Source of the DNA: an uncultured Verrucomicrobiota bacterium
Lineage (GTDB): Bacteria > Verrucomicrobiota > Verrucomicrobiia > Chthoniobacterales > SZAS-18
Assembly (NCBI GenBank): GCA_937873255.1
Contig: CALMVM010000565.1
Location: 2,067-7,263, forward strand
Direction of reading: 5' to 3'
Length of the DNA: 5,197 nt
How positions within the stretch are numbered: the first letter of the stretch is position 1; the number at the start of each line of letters is the position of its first letter. The position numbers and the translations under genes were made by a program. The notes under the pieces are model-generated. The model ran no database searches. It saw only the letters and a program-made list of their open reading frames with translations, and had not been told where the DNA came from. Shown here one piece after another: positions 1 to 5,197 of the stretch.

Positions 1-2
1 AT

Positions 3-935
3 GGATGCGTGCCTCCCGAGCGTATCCTGATCCTCACCAACCGCGACCAGGAAGCGGCCGTCCGCGAGCTTCTGCCGCACCTGCCGGCCGAGAACATCGT
101 CGCCGAGCCGGCCAAGCGCGACACCGCCGCCGCCGTCGCGCTGGCGGTGGGTTGGGGGGCGCGGCGCGACCCGGGTGCCACGATGATCGTCCTGCCCGCC
201 GACCACGTCATCCGCGACACCGCCGGCTTCCAACGCGACCTCGCTGCCGCCGCCACCGCCGCCGAGCAGACGGGCGCGCTCGTCACGATCGGCATCAAGC
301 CGACGTGGGCCTGCCCAGGCTACGGTTACATCGAGGTCGGCGAGGTGGTGGACGGACCGGATTCGGCGGCGGGCGCTCCGCCGGTTTACAACGTGCGCCG
401 TTTCCGTGAGAAACCCGCGCCCGAACTCGCGCAGGTTTTCTACGAACAGGGCAACTACCGCTGGAACGCGGGGATGTTCGTCTGGACGCTGCCGGCGGTG
501 TTGCGCGAACTCAGCGGGCAGATCCCGGAGCTGGCGGATTTCGTCGCGCAGGTGCGCGGGACGAAGGATTTCACGGCGACGCTGGACGAGAAGTTTCCGC
601 ACCTGCCGAAAATTTCCATCGACTACGCGATCATGGAAAACGCGGCGCGCGTGCTCGTGCTCGAAGCCGGTTTCGACTGGGACGACGTGGGAAGCTGGCT
701 TGCCGTCGCGGGATATCTGCCCAAGGACGAACACGAGAACGCGTCCAATTGCGATCTGACGACGCTCGACGCCCGCGAGAACATCGTCTTCAGCGACCGT
801 CCGGGGGCGATCACGCTGCTGGGCGTCAATGACCTCATCGTCGTCCAGACGCACGATGCGCTGCTCATTTGCAGCCGCCACGAGGCCGAACGCATCAAGC
901 AACTGACGGGCAAGGTCCCCGCCGAGTTGCAATAA
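3..935 (+). CDS. manC: Mannose-1-phosphate guanylyltransferase (GDP-mannose pyrophosphorylase), 5'-partial
   Basis: The enzyme makes GDP-mannose from GTP and mannose-1-phosphate in the cytoplasm, feeding synthesis of mannose- and fucose-containing surface glycans. The visible 310 residues (numbered from the first full codon at base 3) carry family signatures: EPAKRDTAAA (35-44, the EPxxRNTAxA-type element), VLPADHVI (63-70, nucleotide-sugar-binding Asp region), GYGYIE (106-111), FREKP (134-138), GNYRWNAGMFVW (150-161), SIDYAIMEN (205-213) and DWDDVGSW (225-232). The protein ends soon after the transferase and beta-helix-like region (TAA at 933-935), so it is the short form without a fused mannose-6-phosphate isomerase domain. 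The family is usually about 350-360 residues, so roughly 45-50 N-terminal residues, including the GGxGTRxWPxSR nucleotide-binding loop, lie before the window. The in-frame GTG at 9 is therefore an internal codon, not the start. ruvX begins 17 bases downstream, probably in the same transcript. The family assignment is secure. Confidence 0.93.
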   Translation, partial: GCVPPERILILTNRDQEAAVRELLPHLPAENIVAEPAKRDTAAAVALAVGWGARRDPGATMIVLPADHVIRDTAGFQRDLAAAATAAEQTGALVTIGIKPTWACPGYGYIEVGEVVDGPDSAAGAPPVYNVRRFREKPAPELAQVFYEQGNYRWNAGMFVWTLPAVLRELSGQIPELADFVAQVRGTKDFTATLDEKFPHLPKISIDYAIMENAARVLVLEAGFDWDDVGSWLAVAGYLPKDEHENASNCDLTTLDARENIVFSDRPGAITLLGVNDLIVVQTHDALLICSRHEAERIKQLTGKVPAELQ

Positions 936-952
936 ACCGCCACCCGTTCGCC

Positions 953-1420
953 ATGATGCAGACCGCTCCGCGCGCCATGGGCATCGACCACGGGGAGGCC
1001 CGCGTCGGGGTCGCCGTGGCGGATAGCTTGGGAATGTTGGCTCACCCGCGCGAGACGATCCGCGTCGATCAAAAAGGCGAGAAGGCGGTCGTGGCGCGCA
1101 TCGTCGAGATCATCCGGGCCGACAAGATCGGCGTGATCGTGGTCGGTCTGCCTCGCAACATGAACGGCACGGAAGGCCCGGCCGCCGTCAAGGTGCGGGC
1201 GTTCGCCGACCGTCTGAAGGCCGCCACGGGCTGCGAGGTGCGCCTCCAGGATGAGCGTCTGTCCACGGTCGCCGCGCAAAAGGCACTCCATGCCGGCGGG
1301 CGGGACGTGAAAAAAGGAAGGTCGGTCATCGATCAGGCGGCGGCCCAGATCATCCTGCAAACCTATCTCGACTCGCAGGCTCTGCGGGAGTCTTTCCCCC
1401 TCCCGGAAGAAGAGGACTGA
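953..1420 (+). CDS. ruvX: RuvX/YqgF family putative pre-16S rRNA nuclease (Holliday-junction-resolvase fold)
   Basis: This is a 155-residue member of the YqgF/RuvX family, a small RNase H-fold cytoplasmic protein implicated in maturing the 5' end of 16S rRNA and historically annotated as a Holliday junction resolvase. Visible motifs are GIDHGEARVGVAVAD (10-24, with the first acidic residue D12), VVGLPRNMNGTEG (63-75, matching the family VGLPxxxxGxxG), LQDERLST (98-105, acidic E101) and the terminal VIDQAAAQIILQTYLD (125-140, acidic D127). All three expected acidic active-site positions are present, so the protein looks functional. The length is near the family's usual 135-155. I chose the ATG at 953 because it lies just after the manC stop and gives a short leader before the first beta strand. 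The ATGs at 956 and 977 are alternatives, and an upstream extension would overlap manC. No Shine-Dalgarno sequence is seen. The octamer CCGTTCGC lies one base before the start. truA follows after 15 bases. Confidence 0.92.
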   Translation: MMQTAPRAMGIDHGEARVGVAVADSLGMLAHPRETIRVDQKGEKAVVARIVEIIRADKIGVIVVGLPRNMNGTEGPAAVKVRAFADRLKAATGCEVRLQDERLSTVAAQKALHAGGRDVKKGRSVIDQAAAQIILQTYLDSQALRESFPLPEEED

Positions 1421-1435
1421 CGCGCTTCCGTTCGC

Positions 1436-2332
1436 GTGGATCATCCGCCGACAAACGAACTCTCCGTGGCTGCCGACACACGGCGCTTGCGGCTGCTGAT
1501 CGCCTACGACGGACGCCCCTTCCAAGGCTGGCAAAGCCAGGCGCACCGCGACACGGTGCAGGATCGTCTCGAAGCGGCATTTTCGAACTTGAGCGCGGGG
1601 CAGCGGATCGTGGTCCACGGTTCCGGGCGAACCGATGCCGGCGTGCATGCGCGCGGTCAGGTCGCGCACGCGGATGTGCCGTCCGCCTGGCGCCACGACG
1701 CCGGGCAGTCTCGCATCGCGCTCAACGCCCACCTGCCGCCGGCGGTACGCATCTTGCAGGCGCGGTTTGTCCCCGCGTCCTTCCACGCCCGCTTCTCGGC
1801 CCGGGGAAAGGTGTATCGCTATCGCGTCTGGAACGACCCCGTGCTCGACCCCTTCGAGATCGGCCGGGCATGGCATTTCCCGGACGGGATCGACGATGAG
1901 GTTTTGCGTCAGGCGGCGCAACGCGTGGTCGGGCGGCACGATTTCGCCGCCTTTGCGGCCAACCGGGGCAAGCCGGTGGCCAGCACGGTGCGGACGATCC
2001 GGCGCGTCGATGTCCGGCGGCGCGGACCGCTGCTGACCTTCGATTTCGAGGGCGACGGCTTCCTTTATAAAATGGTGCGACTGCTCACCGGCTCGCTGGT
2101 CCGATGCGCGCAAAAACGGGCGACGCTCGCGTGGCTCGACGGATTGCTCGCTGGCACGGGAAAAACCTCCTTCGCCGCGCCTGCCGACGGTCTGTATCTG
2201 ATGCGCGTGCTCTACGGACGCACAGCATCGCAACCCGCTACGGGGTCGCAGCCGCCCCGGCCGGCGAAGATGCTGCCGCCGGCCGCGGCGAACCCGCCGG
2301 CACCACCAGGACCGCGTATTGCTCGATCTTGA
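1436..2332 (+). CDS. truA: tRNA pseudouridine(38-40) synthase TruA, with an atypical C-terminal tail
   Basis: TruA isomerises uridines 38-40 in the anticodon stem-loop of many tRNAs. The 298-residue product shows LLIAYDGRPFQGWQ (20-33), the catalytic loop GSGRTDAGVHA (62-72, nucleophile D67), KVYRYRVWN (125-133, with the conserved aromatic residue of the active site), HDFAAF (168-173), FEGDGFLYKMVRLLTG (204-219) and the closing GLYLMRVLY (252-260). The catalytic core is therefore complete. E. coli TruA is about 270 residues and ends near the GLYLMRVLY-like strand. Here about 37 Pro/Ala-rich residues follow (262-298), and they lie largely opposite the 3' end of the convergent gene. The tail is probably a dispensable read-through extension. 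The start is GTG at 1436, and an in-frame GTG at 1466 also fits and would remove ten residues. Neither has a Shine-Dalgarno sequence. The gene is likely co-transcribed with manC and ruvX. Confidence 0.94.
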   Translation: MDHPPTNELSVAADTRRLRLLIAYDGRPFQGWQSQAHRDTVQDRLEAAFSNLSAGQRIVVHGSGRTDAGVHARGQVAHADVPSAWRHDAGQSRIALNAHLPPAVRILQARFVPASFHARFSARGKVYRYRVWNDPVLDPFEIGRAWHFPDGIDDEVLRQAAQRVVGRHDFAAFAANRGKPVASTVRTIRRVDVRRRGPLLTFDFEGDGFLYKMVRLLTGSLVRCAQKRATLAWLDGLLAGTGKTSFAAPADGLYLMRVLYGRTASQPATGSQPPRPAKMLPPAAANPPAPPGPRIARS

Positions 2333-2822
2333 ATTCGACCCCCGCCAAGCTGCCCATGTAGCGCATCGCCTCGGAGGCCGGCACGTGGTCGAGGTGCAGC
2401 GTCACGCGCTTGTTCGCCAGTTCCGGCGGCAGCTTGAAGACGAAATTGACCTCGACTTTGCCTCCCGACTTCTCGGAAATGCGCTGGCGGAGGATTTCCA
2501 CCGCCGTCTGGAACGTCGTGTCGTTGAAATCAATCGGGACGATCACCTTCTCCAAGGATTTGACCGATACCCCCATGGGTTGGGAGCCCGCCTGCCGTTC
2601 TTCGGCGGCGATCTTGTTGAGGAGGATCGAGGCCGGTCGGAAGTTCTTGTCGATTTCCAGGGCGAGGCGAAGTTTCTGCTTGGCGGCGTCGACGTTTCCC
2701 GCTTCGTACGTTTGCACCCCCTCGTTGTAGAGTTGCGAGGCCGTTTGGGCTGAAGCAACGGACAGGGTGGCGCACACGAGCGCGCCCGCGAGGAAAACGA
2801 CGCGAAGGAGATGGGTGTTCAT
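2238..2822 (-). CDS. Exported small protein with a TPR-like repeat and a secretin/STN-like domain, function unknown
   Basis: This is a 194-residue protein that I recognise by domains only. Residues 1-25 form a signal peptide: MNTHLLR, then a hydrophobic stretch to about residue 22, then VASA with likely cleavage before Q26. It is therefore expected in the periplasm or outside the inner membrane. Residues about 28-61 match one TPR unit (LYNEGVQTYEAGNVDAAKQK, then LALEIDKNFRP), followed by a second helix to about 78. Residues about 87-175 resemble the STN/secretin N0-type fold, with IVPIDFNDTTFQTAVEILRQ (94-113) and VTLHLDHVPASEAMRYMGSL (140-159), closing on YAVLVVP (169-175). The protein ends with a 19-residue Pro/Ala/Ser tail. 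I chose the ATG at 2822-2820 because it starts the signal peptide, lies after the ABC gene stop and leaves a 25-base gap. Longer in-frame ORF sequence upstream only overlaps the ABC gene. There is no pore-forming secretin beta domain, so it is not itself a secretin. The last 31 codons overlap truA antisense. Confidence 0.85.
   Translation of the reverse strand: MNTHLLRVVFLAGALVCATLSVASAQTASQLYNEGVQTYEAGNVDAAKQKLRLALEIDKNFRPASILLNKIAAEERQAGSQPMGVSVKSLEKVIVPIDFNDTTFQTAVEILRQRISEKSGGKVEVNFVFKLPPELANKRVTLHLDHVPASEAMRYMGSLAGVEFKIEQYAVLVVPAGSPRPAAASSPAGAAATP
2253..2290. other. GC-rich inverted repeat in the truA/secreted-protein overlap, possible bidirectional hairpin
   Basis: The arms at 2253-2266 and 2277-2290 are reverse complements at 13 of 14 positions, with one C-C mismatch at 2257/2286 and a perfect inner 9-bp stem (2258-2266 with 2277-2285). 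They enclose a 10-base loop, AAGATGCTGC. The stem is almost entirely G and C. It lies inside both converging coding regions: truA codons about 273-285 and the last third of the opposite gene's Pro/Ala tail, 13 bases from that gene's stop. No T-tract follows on either strand, so it is not a classical intrinsic terminator. It could slow or stop polymerase coming from both sides, or it could simply be a product of GC-rich Pro/Ala codons. The inverted repeat is certain and its function is a guess. Confidence 0.4.
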
Positions 2823-2847
2823 GGGGGGATGAGGGTTGACGGGTATT

Positions 2848-4716
2848 CTAACCCACCGGCGGAGCCTCCGCCACCGCGTCGCGCGTGAATTCCCGGTACA
2901 ATCCGGCGTACACACCTCCCTGCTCCAGCAGAGCCTCGTGGTTGCCGCGTTCGATGATCCTGCCAGCTTCCAACACGAGCACCAGGTCGGCGTGCCGGAT
3001 CGTGGAAAGGCGGTGCGCCACGACAAAGCTCGTCCGCCCTTCGAGGAGTCGCGCGAGCGCCGTCTGGAGACGTTGCTCGGTGAGCGCGTCGATGGCGCTG
3101 GTCGCCTCGTCGAGGATCAGGATGCGCGGGTCCGCCAGCATCGCCCGCGCGAAACAGACGAGCTGACGCTGCCCGCCACTCAGGCCCCCGCCCGCCTCGC
3201 CGACGGGCGTCTGCAATCCCTGCGGAAGTCCTTCGAACACATCCCGGCAATCCAGTCGCTCGCAGACAGACAACAGTTCGGTGTCGGTCGCCTCCGGTCG
3301 GCTGAAGCGGATGTTGTCGGCGACCGTGCCTTGGAAAAGGAAATTCTTCTGGTTCACGATGGCCATCTGCCGATGCAGGCTCTCCGTGGTGACGGCCCGG
3401 ATTTCCTGTTCGTCGATGAACACCCACCCCTCGTTGGGCAGGTAAAACTTCGTGACGAGATTCACAATCGAGCTTTTGCCGCTGCCGGTGTGGCCGACGA
3501 GCGCGACGGTCTGACCCGGTTCCGCCGTGAACCGCACGCCGGTCAGCACCGGCTTGCCCGGGTCGTACGCGAATCCCACGTCACGAAATTCCACCCGGCC
3601 GGCCGTGCGCGGCGCCAGGGGAAGGGCGTCCGGTTCGTCCTCCCAGTCGGGCTTCCGGTCCAGCAGCTTGAACACCCGTTCCGCCCCGGCCATCGCCGTG
3701 AGCGCCTGGTTGTACTGCATGCCGATCACCTGCACCGGTTGAAAGAATAATCCCGCCAGGAAGAAAAACTGGATCAGATCGCCCACCGGGGTTCCCACCG
3801 CCGGGTTCAACGCGCGGTAGCCGCCGAGCAACAGCAGGATCGAGATGAAGAACTGGCTGTTGAGTTCGAGCATCGGCAAAAATTTGGCCGCCAGCCGAGC
3901 CGCGCCGAACGCGATCTGGAAATGATCCGCCATCAGTTCGCGGAACATCCCGGCGTTGACATCCTGCCGCACGAACCCCTGCGTGACACGGATGCCGTTC
4001 ACCGACTCGGCGAGTGTCGCGGTGATGCGGCTGAAACTCTCCTGCTGTTCGCGGTACGCCGTGCTCAGGCGGTGGCGGAAATGGCGGTTGATCGCCCAGA
4101 TGATCGGCGCGATGGCCAGCACCGCGCAAAAAAGCACCGGGTCGGTGTAGAGCATCAACAACCCGGCGATGAGCATTTGGATGACCTGCACGATGGAGAC
4201 AAAGAGAACGTCCTGCACCCCCTGGCGTACGGCGTCGACGTCGGAGGTCATGCGGCTGATGATGCGCCCGAGCTTGGTGCGGTGGTAGAACCCCATCGTC
4301 ATCCGCTGGAGGTGCGCGAACACGTCCGCGCGCAGGTCGTGGATGACCGACTCGCCGAGCTCGAGCACCAGGCGGATGCGGAAATGGAAGTTGAACGCCG
4401 TCCAGAGAGCCAGCGCGCCGAACAGCACCGCTCCGACGAGCGTCCCGTGCAAGTCGCCGCGCGTGATCGGCCCCTGGATGATCCGGCCGATCATCCACGC
4501 GCCCGCCGGCAATTGCACGGCGCGCACCAGCACGGCGAACAGCAACCAACCGAGTTGCCGCCGGTACGGGCGCGTGTACGAGAACAGCCGCCGGATCAAC
4601 GCCATGTCGAGGGGCCGTTGGGACGGTTCGCGGTCCGATTCACCGAGCCCGTCCGCGCCGGCCGGGCGGACCACGAGCGTCGGGATCGTCCGCGAGGGGG
4701 GCGTGGAAGCGTTCAT
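2848..4716 (-). CDS. ABC exporter half-transporter (fused permease and ATPase, MsbA/MdlB-like)
   Basis: This is a 622-residue inner-membrane exporter of the type that dimerises to move lipids, drugs or peptides outward using ATP. The order is a polar N-terminal leader (about 1-37), six hydrophobic segments near 54-76, 92-114, 170-191, 193-210, 283-302 and 312-333, then the nucleotide-binding domain (about 373-608). The segment [17 protein letters not shown] (148-164) is the usual cytoplasmic coupling region of exporters. ATPase motifs are all intact: Walker [10 protein letters not shown] (408-416), Q-loop Q456, signature LSGGQ (512-516), Walker B ILILDEAT with catalytic E537, D-loop SAID (540-543) and switch H568. 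Either homodimer or heterodimer function is possible, and no second half-transporter is visible here. The substrate cannot be read from sequence. The start is ATG at 4716. A TTG one codon earlier and an internal ATG at 4605, which would drop the leader, are alternatives. The exported TPR/STN-like gene follows after 25 bases, so they are probably co-expressed. Confidence 0.93.
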   Translation of the reverse strand: MNASTPPSRTIPTLVVRPAGADGLGESDREPSQRPLDMALIRRLFSYTRPYRRQLGWLLFAVLVRAVQLPAGAWMIGRIIQGPITRGDLHGTLVGAVLFGALALWTAFNFHFRIRLVLELGESVIHDLRADVFAHLQRMTMGFYHRTKLGRIISRMTSDVDAVRQGVQDVLFVSIVQVIQMLIAGLLMLYTDPVLFCAVLAIAPIIWAINRHFRHRLSTAYREQQESFSRITATLAESVNGIRVTQGFVRQDVNAGMFRELMADHFQIAFGAARLAAKFLPMLELNSQFFISILLLLGGYRALNPAVGTPVGDLIQFFFLAGLFFQPVQVIGMQYNQALTAMAGAERVFKLLDRKPDWEDEPDALPLAPRTAGRVEFRDVGFAYDPGKPVLTGVRFTAEPGQTVALVGHTGSGKSSIVNLVTKFYLPNEGWVFIDEQEIRAVTTESLHRQMAIVNQKNFLFQGTVADNIRFSRPEATDTELLSVCERLDCRDVFEGLPQGLQTPVGEAGGGLSGGQRQLVCFARAMLADPRILILDEATSAIDALTEQRLQTALARLLEGRTSFVVAHRLSTIRHADLVLVLEAGRIIERGNHEALLEQGGVYAGLYREFTRDAVAEAPPVG

Positions 4717-4825
4717 CAATCCAGGAAATCAGCGGTACGGGCGCGATCGGCAGAATTTATTTGCCTTTTGCCGGCCGACGTACGATAGAACGCCCCTTCT
4801 GCCTCCCGGGCAACCCGCGATTTTT
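4717..4825. promoter_or_regulatory. Divergent intergenic region holding promoters for the ABC exporter unit and rplS
   Basis: This is the only intergenic gap long enough to hold promoters, and the flanking genes point away from each other, so it must drive both. It contains the window's clearest AT-rich patch (4753-4769, AATTTATTTG core) in an otherwise GC-rich sequence. Toward rplS a weak sigma70-like pair can be drawn: TTGCCT (4761-4766), 17 bases, then GATAGA (4784-4789). An alternative -10 is TACGAT (4781-4786). Toward the exporter, TAAATT on the minus strand (4759-4754) could serve as a -10, but no good -35 is seen. The rplS leader would be only about 30 bases. It ends in five T's directly before the ATG and has no Shine-Dalgarno sequence and no convincing riboswitch or autoregulatory structure. 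The region's role is well supported by gene orientation, but the individual boxes are tentative. Confidence 0.45.
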
Positions 4826-5170
4826 ATGAATATCCTCACCGCCATCGAAAACGAACAGAAGAAATCCGACGTTCCGTCCTTCAAGGTCGGCGACAGCGTG
4901 CGGGTCCACACCAAGGTCATCGAAGGCGACAAGGAGCGCGTGCAGCTCTTTACCGGCATCGTCATCGGCCGCAAGGGCACCGGGCTCAACGAGAACTTCA
5001 CGGTCCGCCGCATCTCCTACGGCGAGGGCGTCGAACGCGTGTTCCCGATCCATTCGCCCCGCATCGCCAAGATCGAGGTCGAAAAACAGGGCACGGCCCG
5101 CCGCGCGAAGCTCAATTACCTGCGCGACCGCAAGGGCAAGCAAGCGATGGCCGTGCGCGAGGCGAAGTAA
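4826..5170 (+). CDS. rplS: 50S ribosomal protein bL19
   Basis: bL19 is a 50S subunit protein located near the subunit interface. The 114-residue product matches the family from end to end: [20 protein letters not shown] (21-40, the FxxGDxVxVxxxVxEGxxxRVQ signature), [12 protein letters not shown] (42-53), [20 protein letters not shown] (58-77), [20 protein letters not shown] (77-96) and [10 protein letters not shown] (98-107). Length is typical (about 115). The ATG at 4826 gives the usual short N-terminal helix, and the sequence before it is GATTTTT with no Shine-Dalgarno element. rplS commonly sits in an rpsP-rimM-trmD-rplS cluster. Here its upstream neighbour is a divergent ABC exporter, so it must be transcribed from its own promoter in the 4717-4825 gap. 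Whatever follows lies beyond the window. The identification is secure. Confidence 0.97.
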   Translation: MNILTAIENEQKKSDVPSFKVGDSVRVHTKVIEGDKERVQLFTGIVIGRKGTGLNENFTVRRISYGEGVERVFPIHSPRIAKIEVEKQGTARRAKLNYLRDRKGKQAMAVREAK

Positions 5171-5197
5171 CCTCCCTCCCGACGCCCCGACGATGCC

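Noticed and set aside
9..11. GTG at 9 as the start of manC
   Set aside because: The frame stays open to the window edge, and the family's N-terminal nucleotide-binding loop is missing, so the real start lies upstream.
623..2233. A 536-codon open frame on the minus strand spanning manC, ruvX and truA
   Set aside because: It lies entirely antisense to three genes with clear family motifs. Its translation shows no recognisable domain and is rich in Arg, His and Asp, as expected of a shadow frame in GC-rich DNA.
2823..3026. A 68-codon N-terminal extension of the small secreted protein
   Set aside because: It would overlap the ABC coding region and bury the signal peptide. The ATG at 2822 explains the protein fully.
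2836..3750. A 304-codon plus-strand frame opposite the ABC ATPase domain
   Set aside because: It is antisense to intact Walker and signature motifs, and its composition is typical of a reverse-complement shadow.
3922..4788. A 288-codon plus-strand frame opposite the ABC membrane domain
   Set aside because: It is antisense to the transmembrane region of a convincing exporter. Its product is charged and His/Arg-rich, with no domain.
4800..4812. Small hairpin TGCC-TCCCG-GGCA just before rplS as a bL19 autoregulatory leader
   Set aside because: A 4-bp stem is too weak and too common in GC-rich DNA, and nothing resembling a known ribosomal-protein leader structure surrounds it.
5193..5197. ATG at 5193 as the start of a gene after rplS
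   Set aside because: Only five bases are available and no Shine-Dalgarno sequence precedes it. A following gene such as rnhB or lepB is plausible from common gene orders but cannot be supported here.

Overview
This is a GC-rich, gene-dense stretch of a bacterial chromosome. It holds six protein-coding genes and almost no free intergenic space. The organism is most plausibly a member of the Planctomycetes-Verrucomicrobia group, with Verrucomicrobiota favoured. The clue is the small secreted protein at 2238-2822, which joins one TPR-like repeat to a secretin/STN-like domain of the 'PIDF..-TF..A..-LR' to 'VTL.L..VP..EA.RY' type that is common in that group. No start in the window has a convincing Shine-Dalgarno sequence, which fits but does not prove the assignment. 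It rests on remembered family patterns, not on a search.

Layout. Positions 3-2332 (+ strand) carry three closely spaced genes: manC (mannose-1-phosphate guanylyltransferase, its N-terminus lying before the window), ruvX (YqgF/RuvX nuclease-fold protein) and truA (tRNA pseudouridine synthase A). The gaps are 17 and 15 bases, so they look like one transcription unit. Positions 2238-4716 (- strand) carry a two-gene unit: an ABC exporter half-transporter (2848-4716), then 25 bases downstream a small exported TPR/STN-like protein (2238-2822). The two units converge, and the 3' ends of truA and the small secreted-protein gene overlap antisense by 95 bases. A very GC-rich 13-of-14 bp inverted repeat sits inside the overlap. 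A 109-base divergent intergenic region (4717-4825) separates the exporter from rplS (ribosomal protein bL19, + strand, 4826-5170). The window ends 27 bases after rplS.

How the genes relate. manC supplies GDP-mannose for glycans. ruvX and truA are RNA-processing housekeeping genes, and rplS encodes a ribosomal protein. The exporter and its small partner are the only pair of unknown specific role: an inner-membrane lipid/drug-type exporter co-transcribed with a protein predicted to act outside the cytoplasm. I see no mobile elements, CRISPR arrays, tRNA or rRNA genes, and no clearly new multi-gene system. The points most worth a second look are the antisense overlap with its hairpin, the exporter plus STN-like pair, and the non-Shine-Dalgarno starts, two of which share an octamer.
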